DNA of 36,707 nt from Candidatus Heimdallarchaeota archaeon (GCA_023135215.1 JAGLTP010000691.1:1-36707); one strand, 5' to 3'. Shown: positions 24,201 to 31,441, numbered from the stretch's first letter. Translations and numbers: made by a program. The notes: generated by a model from the sequence alone, not told the origin.

Positions 24201-24398
24201 GATCTCGAATATACACAAAACATACAATTAACAATCAAAGCTGATGAATTCGGATCTGATGCACTTGAAGAGTTCAGGGATTTCATAATGAGTGAAACAC
24301 TAAGTACTGAGCTTAGAGAAGAAAAACCAACCGAAGGTCATGTTAAAGAATGGGAATTTGATGGATATAAAGTTTCAATAGGCATTGTGCCTATATAG
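21240..24398 (+). CDS. ileS: Isoleucyl-tRNA synthetase
   Basis: IleRS, about 1052 residues, class I, charges tRNA-Ile with isoleucine. HIGH is seen as PHIGH (60-64) and the ATP-binding KMSKS at 597-601. The CP1 editing domain has WTTTPWTL and GTGIVHSAPAFGEDD; GWDCHGLPVE follows the HIGH region. A zinc-ribbon-like PYCPRCGTPLSQAE and a second CSECEE lie within. The tail is of the long archaeal/eukaryotic type with an anticodon-binding region. Start: a TTG at 21240 with GGAG at 21227-21230 is preferred over the TTG at 21225, which lies inside that site. No ATG is available in frame. Confidence 0.97.
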   Translation: MENKNQIFESVKALPVFTEEEEKILEFWEKKKIFEKVRKLRQEGPLFRWLEGPPTANGLPHIGHALTRAIKDVFLRHKSMHGYNIVPWIAGWDCHGLPVELEVEKELGFSDKSQIEEYGIVKFNEACRKSVFKYVKEWHDMSKRIGFWLDLDNPYVTMEEDYVESVWWSLKEIYNKGLIYLGYKVVPYCPRCGTPLSQAEVGQGMMETTDPSVHVKFKSLDFEDTYYLAWTTTPWTLISNVCLTLHPDVDYVHVEYNGEKLILAETIAENLLGDYIVLQRFKGKDLEYNKYEQLFPYIVPKEEAFYVALANYVTTEEGTGIVHSAPAFGEDDAEIGKKYGLPAMNPVLEDGTFSEEITDFSGLFVKKADTKIMKNLEERGLLFKKGTYKHIYPFCYRCDGPLLYYSTETWFIEMSKMREQLVANNNQIRWQPVHLKEGRFGNFIKEARDWALSRNRFWGTPLPIWICENGHRTVVGSLEELKTLYGKPLPDDFSLHIPWVDKIKFKCSECEEISKRVPYVVDCWYDAGSAPFAQYHYPFENKELFNEHFPYDFITEAIDQTRGWFYTLLAISTVLFDKPAYKSCLSMGHTLDEKGKKMSKSKGNVIFANDVIPEYGADAVRWFLFSYPTWNSIRVDANQIYETMKKFILTLWNSYSFFVSNSNVDQFNKETFYVPLKDRPELDKWLISEVNYLIVAINEALENMTVHIAVEAFEKFVIDKFSNWYLRQSRRRFWKDDLDLDKKSAYITTYEVLVTMSKILAPFLPFISEQLFQNLVKRLNPDEPESVHLCLYPSFNKKQTDSELSKDMNAVLSLVTTGRSIRSAANIKLRQPLSELVIIAPIGKEKLIEKYNDVLKEELNIKKVSLQETSDELVKYQITPNFKVLAPKVKSEINEIRTQLSQLDAQTASDYVKLLSEGKDVTLNIDDKKYTLTPEDVNYKIEVLEGFTGEESEGYLLLFNTTITEELKREGYVRDIVRRIQTMRKELDLEYTQNIQLTIKADEFGSDALEEFRDFIMSETLSTELREEKPTEGHVKEWEFDGYKVSIGIVPI

Positions 24399-24478
24399 CT
24401 TTTTCCTTTTGAAACGAATATTGATATTTCACATCTCTTAAACGGTAACAGATAAAAACTGAAAAATTTAATATTAAA

Positions 24479-24537
24479 TGGCGATGATTTAACCGTCCCA
24501 GACTGACATTGTGATGTTCTCACGACGAAATGAGCCA
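24479..24537 (+). ncRNA. C/D-box-like small guide RNA
   Basis: The layout is that of an archaeal C/D sRNA. Terminal stem TGGC (24479-24482) with GCCA (24534-24537); C-like box ATGATTT (24484-24490); 12-nt guide (24491-24502); D' box CTGA (24503-24506); 4-nt spacer; C' box GTGATGT (24511-24517); 12-nt guide (24518-24529); D-like box ATGA (24530-24533). The boxes at C and D are imperfect. The second guide, TCTCACGACGAA, is complementary over 10 nt (TCTCACGACG) to the conserved 23S rRNA segment CGUCGUGAGA after the peptidyl-transferase region (recalled from known rRNA). The target of the first guide was not identified. A GATAAAAA element near 24451 could be its TATA box. Confidence 0.5.
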
Positions 24538-24634
24538 AAATCTTTACAAAAAATTCTACGAATCATTAACTCTTATTTTCTATTCTACACACTTTGATGT
24601 AAAATCTTAATTACTAACTGATTCAATAAATATT

Positions 24635-26200
24635 GTGAGTAATAAAGAAACTGAACATATTGAAGTCCTATATCATCAACCTGGACATCTTAAAGGTGTT
24701 GTAAGAATAGAAGAGGTAGAAGACTACATTTTTACGGGTGGGAAAGATGGGAGAATTTGTATTTGGGACTCTAATCTCAATGAAGAAATAGGATGTATAT
24801 ACGCTCACAAATTCTCAATTAATGATATTCAGAAACTAAATGATGAAGAGATTTTGGTCACCGCTTCCAATGCTTTAGAACTAAAGCTTTGGTCTCTAAA
24901 GGATTTCTCGTTGATTTTTTCTAAAAGAGCACATTCTTCGGCAATCATAGGGGCAAAACCTTGGAAGAACTATGTTATTAGTGCAAGTAGGGATCATATG
25001 CTTAAGAAATGGAAATTCAAGAACGGTAAATTGTTAGAAGAGATACGAATAAAAATTCCAGGCATGGAGAGATTCTTTCTTTGTGATGATTTAATTATAA
25101 TTACAGATCAATATGGATTAATTTCTATTCTTAAAGCAGAAGATTTTTCCAAATTCAAACACAATGCAATAGTCAAGAAGAAACTGATTAGAGCAATAAA
25201 AAAAGCTAGTAAATACATTAAAGATTTTGCGAACCAAGATCCCCATACTATCCTTTTTAATATGGCTAGAAGGTATGGGATTCCTTCAACTGTTTGTACT
25301 ACAAATGATGATTTCTTCATCTTGGGACATCAATTCGGTTTAGTATCTTTCTGGAGAAAGGATAATGGAAAATTATCTGAAATTTTCTTTCTTCATAGCA
25401 AACACATAACTGGGGTTGAGTTTCATGAAAATAAACTAATCACAATTTCCTTAGATTCTACAGTTGTGATTTCAGATATAGAAACTGGGTCGCCTATTAA
25501 GGTATTAAAACTCCCATCTCGTCCTTTATCGTTAAAGCAATCAACTGATGGATTATTAATTATAGGTACGGAATCAGGGGAGATTGTATCTCTTAATCAT
25601 AAGCTTGAGATTATTAAAACACTACCGAAAATAATACCAATCTCAGGTTCTTGTGTAGCACCAGATTTTCTTGCAGTAGCCTTCAGTAATGGTGAAATTC
25701 AATTATTAGATAATACTGATCTAAAGAATGTCATTAAGAGGAAGATTCACAATAAAACTCCCCTTTCTATTAATTACTATGAGAATCGTTTAATAACTAT
25801 AGGTGAGGATAAACAGATCTATTTTCTAGATAAAAATCTAAATGTAACAAAAACAATTCAATTATCGGTGAAACCTGTTAAACCGATGCAAGCAAGGCAC
25901 TATATAACAATAAATTCAAACCATGTTCTGGATCTGAACAAAGATGAAATAATAAGGGGGGAGATATCTAAAGAAACGAGGAAAGAATTAGAAGATGAGG
26001 ATTTTCCTAAACATATATATCAAAATGGAGACCTTTCAATTCTAATTAATCAACAAGGTTTGAATGAAACAGAGAATAGTAAATTGTTGGAATTTTATAG
26101 TAGGGAGGTTTTGCAATCTTTTAGAAGATTAATGGAAGCAAGCAGAAATGCAGAATATAAAAAAGTAACAGAATTTACAGTGTTACGATCAGAGAACTAA
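24635..26200 (+). CDS. WD40-repeat beta-propeller protein
   Basis: A 521-residue WD40 protein. Repeats are visible as GGKDGRICIWDSN, ALELKLWSLKDF, ASRDHMLKKWKFKNGK, HQFGLVSFWRKDNGK, SLDSTVVISDIETG and GTESGEIVSLNHKLE, followed by two or three degenerate blades (SNGEIQLLDN, GEDKQIYFLDKN). About eight blades suggest one propeller or an incomplete second one. A charged helical insert at residues about 180-215 (KKKLIRAIKKASKYIKDF) interrupts the propeller. The C-terminal about 60 residues are helical and polar. Such proteins are usually interaction platforms; the partner is unknown. The start is a GTG with no nearby ATG or Shine-Dalgarno site, so the mRNA may be leaderless (possible TATA TAAAATCTT near 24600). 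Confidence 0.8.
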   Translation: MSNKETEHIEVLYHQPGHLKGVVRIEEVEDYIFTGGKDGRICIWDSNLNEEIGCIYAHKFSINDIQKLNDEEILVTASNALELKLWSLKDFSLIFSKRAHSSAIIGAKPWKNYVISASRDHMLKKWKFKNGKLLEEIRIKIPGMERFFLCDDLIIITDQYGLISILKAEDFSKFKHNAIVKKKLIRAIKKASKYIKDFANQDPHTILFNMARRYGIPSTVCTTNDDFFILGHQFGLVSFWRKDNGKLSEIFFLHSKHITGVEFHENKLITISLDSTVVISDIETGSPIKVLKLPSRPLSLKQSTDGLLIIGTESGEIVSLNHKLEIIKTLPKIIPISGSCVAPDFLAVAFSNGEIQLLDNTDLKNVIKRKIHNKTPLSINYYENRLITIGEDKQIYFLDKNLNVTKTIQLSVKPVKPMQARHYITINSNHVLDLNKDEIIRGEISKETRKELEDEDFPKHIYQNGDLSILINQQGLNETENSKLLEFYSREVLQSFRRLMEASRNAEYKKVTEFTVLRSEN

Positions 26201-26245
26201 GAAAATATTAAGAGAACAAAGATGGGTTTGATTTTTAACAGTAAC

Positions 26246-26731
26246 TTATTTTTTAAGATATTTGTCAAATATTACATCAGGAGTATCTAACCAACCTGAA
26301 CGCAGAATTGGATCTGAATAATCTTCAACAAAAACAACTCTTTTTATTCCCACATTTATGATAGCCATTGTACAACTGCTGCAGGGTCTTGTTGTGGTAT
26401 AAAGAGTAGTACCTTCAGGATTAAAACCAGCTGTAGCTGCCTGCAAAATTGCATTTAATTCCGCATGTACTGCAGGACACAACTCATTTTTTTCACCAGA
26501 TTCTAAATAGAGTTTTGCACAATCTGCTTTTGTACAATGCTTTATACCTCTTGGAACCCCATTATATCCTGTTGAAACAATTTGCCGCTTATCATTAACT
26601 AAAACCGCACCAACTTGCCTTTTTATACAAGGTGATCTTGTTTTTACAATCTCTGCAACTTGAATGAAATAACTATCCCAAGAAGGTCTTTGTACATCAT
26701 TAATATTATTAGAGTCTTCTTTATTTATCAT
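26246..26731 (-). CDS. Deoxycytidylate (dCMP) deaminase family
   Basis: About 161 residues of the CMP/dCMP-type cytidine deaminase family, which converts dCMP to dUMP for thymidylate synthesis. The zinc site is visible as VHAELNAIL (His and catalytic Glu) and PCSSCTMAI (two Cys). The N-terminal VGAVLVNDKRQIVSTGYNGVPRGIKHC is typical of dCMP deaminases. The ATG at 26731 is used; a GTG at 26746 in frame is possible. It is the last gene of an Rpp30-Pop5-deaminase operon, about 25 nt after the Pop5 stop. It converges with the WD40 gene. Confidence 0.85.
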   Translation of the reverse strand: MINKEDSNNINDVQRPSWDSYFIQVAEIVKTRSPCIKRQVGAVLVNDKRQIVSTGYNGVPRGIKHCTKADCAKLYLESGEKNELCPAVHAELNAILQAATAGFNPEGTTLYTTTRPCSSCTMAIINVGIKRVVFVEDYSDPILRSGWLDTPDVIFDKYLKK

Positions 26732-26755
26732 TCTAAAAGAGAACACAGTTATTAT

Positions 26756-27106
26756 TTAATCAACATTATGGTTAGAACTACTAAGTGCTGAAGCGTATTT
26801 TTTAGCCTTATTAATTAAACCTGTTACGAATAAGGGAAGGATCAAGATTTCTGTACCATCAATTTCTGTAATCATTGCTAGGGATATCATCATATAAGAC
26901 AGAGATTTACTGCTACAACGAACTAAGCCTATTCTTTTCTCAACATCATAATCTTCAAAGAATAATCCAGCGTCAGTTGTACCATCTAGACCAAACAATC
27001 TTTGATACATTGACCAGATATTTCTCTTCAAATCCACAATTTCGGTTTTTGTGTCATCGGGGAGGATTTTAAAAACCACATATCTATCTCTATCAATGGT
27101 AACCAT
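26756..27106 (-). CDS. rnp2: RNase P protein Pop5 (Rnp2)
   Basis: A 116-residue protein matching archaeal Pop5, a component of RNase P, which removes tRNA 5' leaders. Family elements: DRYVVFKILPDD at the N-terminus, a helix with IWSMYQRLFGLDGTTDAGL, the strand FEDYDVEKRIGLVRCSSKSL with the conserved RC, and the final LPLFVTGLINKAKKYASAL. Start and upstream stop overlap as TAATG, so translation is coupled to rnp3. Pop5 is known to pair with Rpp30 in archaeal RNase P, which matches the adjacency here. Confidence 0.85.
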   Translation of the reverse strand: MVTIDRDRYVVFKILPDDTKTEIVDLKRNIWSMYQRLFGLDGTTDAGLFFEDYDVEKRIGLVRCSSKSLSYMMISLAMITEIDGTEILILPLFVTGLINKAKKYASALSSSNHNVD

Positions 27107-27954
27107 TATCCAGAAACCTCCTTAACTCCTTCAAAGACGTAATTTTCATGTAGCTTTACTGTATTATCTACTAAAGAGGACAATTGATAATCAAACACTG
27201 CAAATTTAGATTTGTTGAAAGGCACTCCTAACAATTCACCAATATATCTAAGCTGTTTACCTGATCTCATTTGTAAAGGAGTCTGAGGGCACATAGTAAA
27301 GATGAATGGTACGTTGTATGATAATAATAATTTCATAATTTTCTTACCAGTTCTGACTATACTACTAAAATCCTTATTAGTATCAGAAAAAAGTAGGGGG
27401 GATAGAATAATTTCAAAACATTTACTGTTTTGTTTTACCAGAGAGCATAGAGCATTATCTATGATAGAAGGTTTTCCTTGTAAGTCTATACTTATGTAAT
27501 CTAGTCTTCTATCGTGAGCAACCCATTTCAATAAATCTCTATTATCACTATTAACTGAAATAATCTCATACTGCCCTCTGTTCTTAGAAAGAGCACGCAT
27601 CAATTCATCCTTTGTTGATTCAGATAACGTTTTTCTAGTAGCTACAATTATTGAATTATTTTCTTCTGCTATCAGAAATTTGTTGAATCCCTCTTTGATT
27701 TTCTCATTGCTAATATGTTCATTCTTGAGTTGCTTATAGACAAAACTTGGAGAAAAAACATTGTACGGGCGTCCTTCTATATTCTTTATCATTGTATTTC
27801 TTTCACTAATTGTAATATTTTCGAAAAACAAAATTGACACTGACAATAGATTAGCTATTTCACAGAAGGTTTCTATTGAACTTGTTTGATCTATGGAGAT
27901 AAAATTCTCACTAGAAGAAGAAGTACTAAAAGAAAAATTCTTGTCCTTCTGCAT
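27106..27954 (-). CDS. rnp3: RNase P protein Rpp30 (Rnp3)
   Basis: A 282-residue protein of the Rpp30/Rpp1 family, a TIM-barrel-like subunit of RNase P. The conserved segment KWVAHDRRLDYISIDLQG lies near residues 145-163, followed by strands KCFEIILSPLLF and VPFIFTMCPQTPLQMRSGKQLRYIGELLG. The N-terminal about 18 residues are a Ser-rich extension (SFSTSSSSENF) not typical of the family, and the protein is somewhat longer than many archaeal Rpp30 (about 210-240 residues). The ATG is preceded by a GAGGAG site 5 nt away. First gene of the operon with pop5 and the deaminase. Confidence 0.85.
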   Translation of the reverse strand: MQKDKNFSFSTSSSSENFISIDQTSSIETFCEIANLLSVSILFFENITISERNTMIKNIEGRPYNVFSPSFVYKQLKNEHISNEKIKEGFNKFLIAEENNSIIVATRKTLSESTKDELMRALSKNRGQYEIISVNSDNRDLLKWVAHDRRLDYISIDLQGKPSIIDNALCSLVKQNSKCFEIILSPLLFSDTNKDFSSIVRTGKKIMKLLLSYNVPFIFTMCPQTPLQMRSGKQLRYIGELLGVPFNKSKFAVFDYQLSSLVDNTVKLHENYVFEGVKEVSG

Positions 27955-28180
27955 CTTTTCTCCTCTTTAAACAACAAAATTGTTTATTCCGCTCTTCAAA
28001 AACTTTCTCTCTTTGTAGTTTTTTGCATAAGAATCATATTTAACAAAAAACATTAAATATGTTATTTCTGACAGTGCATAAAATCTAAAAGCCAAAAATT
28101 AATAAACTGCTCGACATAACACTCCTTCGTCACTGTTTAAACGTGGAAAAGAAGTAAAATTATCGCGGAGAAGAAAAATA
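27955..28180. other. 226-nt divergent intergenic region
   Basis: This region contains the Rpp30 promoter and GAGGAG site on the minus strand and, for the membrane gene, a TTTAAAC element at 28137 on the plus strand. A 6-bp inverted repeat, ACAGTG (28071-28076) and CACTGT (28131-28136), is 54 nt apart. I see no convincing RNA gene here. Confidence 0.35.
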
Positions 28181-28666
28181 ATGAGCTTATATGAGACAAT
28201 TTGGAAAAATGAAAGGAATCGAACGCTTCTAATTACATCAGTTGTATCGATAACTTGTTTGATTTTTGCTATTTTATTTGCTAGTATAGATCAAGCAAGT
28301 GCTCCGGAATGGATTAAAGGATTTTATCCTGACTTAAATAGTGAAGATTTACCTTATAAAGCAGGATTGACAATTATTGAGTTTCTTCTAATATCTGGTT
28401 TTTATTTCTTCTTTCTTATTGCGATAGCAACTTATAGTGAAATCAGAGCTAAACTTCCTTCTTGGGGAACAATAGTAATCAGTGCAGTTATTTCCTTGTT
28501 AATAACATGGTTCGTAACCTCAATACATCCTGCAGGCCCTGCTTTACCCACAAATTTTACTTCAGGAATGCAATGGACTGTATTTGGTGTATTGGTAGCT
28601 GTGATTATTCTTTCAGCAGTGTATATCTTCTTTACTGAATCACCAGATGAAGAACAAAGTAATTAG
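28181..28666 (+). CDS. Four-helix membrane protein of unknown function
   Basis: A 161-residue protein with four hydrophobic helices at about residues 16-36, 61-86, 94-113 and 130-151. The loop between helices 1 and 2 (DQASAPEWIKGFYPDLNSEDLPYK) is probably external. The tail is acidic (TESPDEEQSN). I do not recognise the family. The gene is monocistronic with its own upstream TTTAAAC element, and it converges with eS6 with a 27-nt gap. Confidence 0.6.
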   Translation: MSLYETIWKNERNRTLLITSVVSITCLIFAILFASIDQASAPEWIKGFYPDLNSEDLPYKAGLTIIEFLLISGFYFFFLIAIATYSEIRAKLPSWGTIVISAVISLLITWFVTSIHPAGPALPTNFTSGMQWTVFGVLVAVIILSAVYIFFTESPDEEQSN

Positions 28667-28693
28667 GGTAAAATTTAATTTTCCTAAAAATAA

Positions 28694-29101
28694 CTATGAA
28701 GAAGCAACCTCAGTTATCAATTCTTCAAGAGTTTTGCTTCCTTCTTTTGCAACTTTCATATTAATTTGATAGGATACTTCTGAGATTATGTTTCCTCTAA
28801 CTGATTTCTTAACTCGTCTTCCCTTTCGTGGAACGCGATAACCAGTTCCACCTTTGAGGAGGTATTTTCTTCTTCCAGAACCTTCGATACTTGCTCTGTG
28901 CGGAAAACCGTCTGTATCACTTCCACCAGTAATGATTAGCTCATAATTTGGTAATCCTATAAGATCTCCATCAACCTTTGCTCCGATTTGTAAACCAATT
29001 AAAGAGTTTGCTTGAGCTTCTCTAACTATTTTTGTGTGACACTTTCCGTTTTTATCTCCAATATTAAGTTTAAATTCTAGTTGCCTTGAATCTCTTGACA
29101 T
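28694..29101 (-). CDS. rps6e: Ribosomal protein eS6 (S6e)
   Basis: A 135-residue small-subunit protein. The family core is visible: VDGDLIGLPNYELIITGGSDTDGFPHRASIEGSGRRKYLLKGGTGY, then RKGRRVKKSVRGNIISEVSYQINMKV. The length matches archaeal eS6 without the long eukaryotic phosphorylated tail. The ATG at 29101 is preceded by GAGG; an in-frame TTG at 29116 is unlikely. It is divergent from the TFB gene across 240 nt. Confidence 0.95.
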   Translation of the reverse strand: MSRDSRQLEFKLNIGDKNGKCHTKIVREAQANSLIGLQIGAKVDGDLIGLPNYELIITGGSDTDGFPHRASIEGSGRRKYLLKGGTGYRVPRKGRRVKKSVRGNIISEVSYQINMKVAKEGSKTLEELITEVASS

Positions 29102-29116
29102 TTTGATATTCCTCAA

Positions 29117-29341
29117 TAACTTGCTTTATACTACAACTAATAGTATCGAATAATTATTATCCAAGTATTATGTTTTTAACGGTTTTTATCTTTAACAAAT
29201 TATTTTCAAGAGAAACTGGCATAATTATGTAAAAAAAATCATTTTTTAGAGAAAATTTAGTCTGAATTTTGCATTTAGAATATTCAGCCAAGTTTAAATA
29301 TGTGATAGTTAAAATATAGTCCAGACTGATTCGGTGTATGT
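29117..29341. other. 225-nt divergent region between eS6 and TFB
   Basis: This region holds promoters for both genes. The TFB TATA box is TTTAAATA at 29293-29300, with a predicted start site near 29322. A short dyad AGTC-CA-GACT (29318-29327) spans that start site, and an inverted repeat CTGAAT ... ATTCAG lies upstream near 29263-29287. No RNA gene is evident. Confidence 0.4.
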
Positions 29342-30289
29342 ATGACTCCTGAGCCAATTAATGTTACTAGCAGTTTAGAACCGTCACTTCCTCGATGCCC
29401 CGATTGCAATTCTACAAAACTAACTTTTGATTCCTCTAGAGGAGAAATAAGTTGTGGAAATTGTGGGTTAGTTGTAGAGGATTCTTATATTGATCAAACT
29501 GCTGAATGGAGAGCATATTCAAAGGATCAACACGTCAAAAGAGCAAGAACAGGAACACCAAAAAACCTTCTTAGTTACGATCATTATGGTACCCTTATTG
29601 ATTATTCAAACAAAGATATCTATGGTAACTCTCTCTCACCAGAGAAAGCTAGCCAAATGTTTCGATTGAGAACACTACAAAGAAGAGCAGTGCTTCAATA
29701 TGGAACAGAAAGAAATCTTTTAAGAGCTTTGAATGAGATTAAGAGAATTAGTAGCCAATTAAATTTAACAGTGAAGGTTAGAGAAACAGCAGCAATGATT
29801 TATCGTAAGATTTTGAAAACTGGATTAGTGAGAGGGAGATCAACAGAAGCATTGGTTTCTGCAGCACTTTATTTATCATGTAGATTACATAAACATCCAG
29901 CAAGTCTTGATGATGTTGCAGATAAAACTCGCTTAACCAAAAAGAAATTAGCAAAAAATTTCAGGTTGCTATTAAAACACTTGGATTTGAAAATGCCACT
30001 AGCAAGTCCAGAAAGCAGTATTGCTAAATTTGCTTCAATATTGAATTTTTCGCCAAAAGTTCTATCAGATGCTCAGAATATTTTAGCTTTAGCAAAAGCA
30101 GCAAAAATAACAGTTGGAAAAAATCCTAACTCACTTGCAGCAGCTGCTTTGTATATTTCAGCCTTACAAAACAAAATTAAATGCCCACAAAATGAAATTG
30201 CTAAAACGTGTCAAATCACTGAAGTCACTCTACGAAATAGATACAAAGAATTCATACGAGTTCTAAAACTAAAAGTAAATATTTTGTAA
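29342..30289 (+). CDS. tfb: Transcription initiation factor TFB
   Basis: A 315-residue TFIIB homologue that bridges TBP-bound DNA and RNA polymerase. The N-terminal zinc ribbon has C19, C22, C38 and C41. The following residues (DQTAEWRAYSKDQHVKRARTGTP) contain the conserved B-reader segment. Two cyclin-like repeats follow: residues about 105-205 (with SLDDVADKTRLTKKKLAKNFRLLL) and about 205-310 (with KCPQNEIAKTCQITEVTLRNRYKEFI, a helix-turn-helix that contacts the BRE). Length is typical (about 300-330). The stop codon directly abuts the stop of the convergent gene with no gap. Other tfb paralogues may exist in the genome; they are not in this window. Confidence 0.97.
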   Translation: MTPEPINVTSSLEPSLPRCPDCNSTKLTFDSSRGEISCGNCGLVVEDSYIDQTAEWRAYSKDQHVKRARTGTPKNLLSYDHYGTLIDYSNKDIYGNSLSPEKASQMFRLRTLQRRAVLQYGTERNLLRALNEIKRISSQLNLTVKVRETAAMIYRKILKTGLVRGRSTEALVSAALYLSCRLHKHPASLDDVADKTRLTKKKLAKNFRLLLKHLDLKMPLASPESSIAKFASILNFSPKVLSDAQNILALAKAAKITVGKNPNSLAAAALYISALQNKIKCPQNEIAKTCQITEVTLRNRYKEFIRVLKLKVNIL

Positions 30290-30700
30290 TCAATAATTGA
30301 GAACTTTTATTATAGCTACATCTTTTACTTCAGCAATAGATTCTAAGATATCCTTTATATCATCAATTTCTTTGGTCAAATCCTTTTCTTGCAGAAAGCC
30401 TTCCCAGAAACATCTATTCTCAACTAAACATAGACCTGTACTGTAAATAACCTTGGCAGCGAACTCCGAAATTTTTGTCATAATTTTCGCAACTATTTCA
30501 GGAGTTAAAGGATAAATTTGAATACTAAGTTTGTAAACATCGGAAATTACAGGAAAGAAGTATACAGCTCGAGCATTCATGGAATATATGCTTAGTATGC
30601 TATTTGATTTAGTCATTTCAGAGAGTGCAGCAATGACAGTATCAGAAATTTTGACATCATCTGCAGTTTTGTATATTGAAGAATGGGTCAGTTCTTCCAT
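30290..30700 (-). CDS. ACT-like small protein of unknown function
   Basis: A 136-residue protein. Residues about 50-136 show a beta-alpha-beta-beta-alpha-beta pattern (YKLSIQIYPLTPEIVAKIMTKI, VIYSTGLCLVENRCFWEGFL, EIDDIKDILESIAEVKDVAIIKVL) compatible with an ACT-type ligand-binding fold. The N-terminal part is a helical segment (VKISDTVIAALSEM). I cannot name a family. Possible role: a regulator or sensor (inference). It converges with TFB with no spacer. Its 5' region contains an AGTAAT-based palindrome at 30732-30743. Confidence 0.5.
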   Translation of the reverse strand: MEELTHSSIYKTADDVKISDTVIAALSEMTKSNSILSIYSMNARAVYFFPVISDVYKLSIQIYPLTPEIVAKIMTKISEFAAKVIYSTGLCLVENRCFWEGFLQEKDLTKEIDDIKDILESIAEVKDVAIIKVLNY

Positions 30701-30731
30701 AATATATTCACCTAAGTAGGTTTTACAATTG

Positions 30732-30754
30732 AGTAATATTACTATTAATTACTT
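30732..30754. promoter_or_regulatory. AGTAAT palindrome, possible operator
   Basis: AGTAATATTACT is a perfect 12-bp palindrome at 30732-30743, followed by ATTA and a third half-site ATTACT. It lies in the divergent spacer between the ACT-like and XTP pyrophosphatase genes, close to the ACT-like gene's start (30700). It could bind a dimeric regulator (inference). Confidence 0.35.
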
Positions 30755-30853
30755 ACATTTGACTATATTGTATTAGCATTTAACTCTTTCCTCAATTGAA
30801 GTCAATAGAGAAAGCGAAAGAGTCTAATAATGAGAAGTACAACAAATAATAGA

Positions 30854-31420
30854 ATGGAATTATTTTTTGTAACACATAACGAAGCAAAATACAAAGAGGC
30901 AAAACAAATTGGTCTAGAGTATAATCTTAAGATAAACTGGATTAATATAGAATATGAAGAAAACCAGGAGGACGACATTGAAAAGATTGCACTATTTAGT
31001 TGCAACAGCTTAATCAAAAAAAATCCTGAAATAAAAGCAAAGAATTTCTTTCTTGAGGATGCGGGATTGTTTATAGATGCATTTAATGGGTTTCCAGGCC
31101 CTTATTCTTCTTATGTTTTCCAAAAAATCGGTAATAAAGGAATATTAACCTTGATGAAGAAGAAAGAAAATAGAAAAGCAAGATTCAAATCTGTTGCCGC
31201 ATTATATTATGAAGGAGAGATTACACTCCACCATGGAGTTACTGAAGGAGAAATAGTATGTGAAGAGAAGGGGGGAGAAGGATTTGGATTCGATCCTATT
31301 TTCCAGCCAATTTCAAGCCATCAAACCTTTGCGGAGATGTCTCTCAAAACCAAGAATTTATATTCCCACCGTCAAAAGTCACTTCGAGAGTTATTCATCT
31401 CAAAAACCACCTTCGCTTAA
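30854..31420 (+). CDS. XTP/dITP diphosphatase (RdgB/HAM1 family)
   Basis: A 188-residue house-cleaning NTPase that hydrolyses XTP and dITP to monophosphates, keeping hypoxanthine and xanthine out of nucleic acids. Signature positions: FVTHNEAKYKEA at the N-terminus, FLEDAGLFIDAFNGFPGPYSSYV, GGEGFGFDPIFQP, and SHRQKSLREL near the end. I prefer the ATG at 30854 because it places the VTHN motif at the usual position; an in-frame ATG at 30830 would add eight polar residues. It is followed by uS15 after 21 nt, a frequent archaeal arrangement. Confidence 0.9.
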   Translation: MELFFVTHNEAKYKEAKQIGLEYNLKINWINIEYEENQEDDIEKIALFSCNSLIKKNPEIKAKNFFLEDAGLFIDAFNGFPGPYSSYVFQKIGNKGILTLMKKKENRKARFKSVAALYYEGEITLHHGVTEGEIVCEEKGGEGFGFDPIFQPISSHQTFAEMSLKTKNLYSHRQKSLRELFISKTTFA

Positions 31421-31441
31421 AAATCAAACACGGTGAAATAG

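Noticed and set aside
21240..24398. An intein or intron in ileS, and an intein in rfcL.
   Set aside because: Both sequences run through without an intein block or interruption; motifs are in the normal order and lengths are typical.
28071..28136. Inverted repeat ACAGTG...CACTGT in the 226-nt region upstream of the four-helix membrane gene.
   Set aside because: Six base pairs 54 nt apart without an inner structure or other conserved element is compatible with chance.
29302..29355. Possible second C/D-box RNA overlapping the TFB start (GTGATAG, then CTGA at 29325 and CTGA in the TFB coding region).
   Set aside because: The spacing between C and D' boxes is 17 nt and the C' box is not recognisable, so the pattern is not a C/D sRNA.
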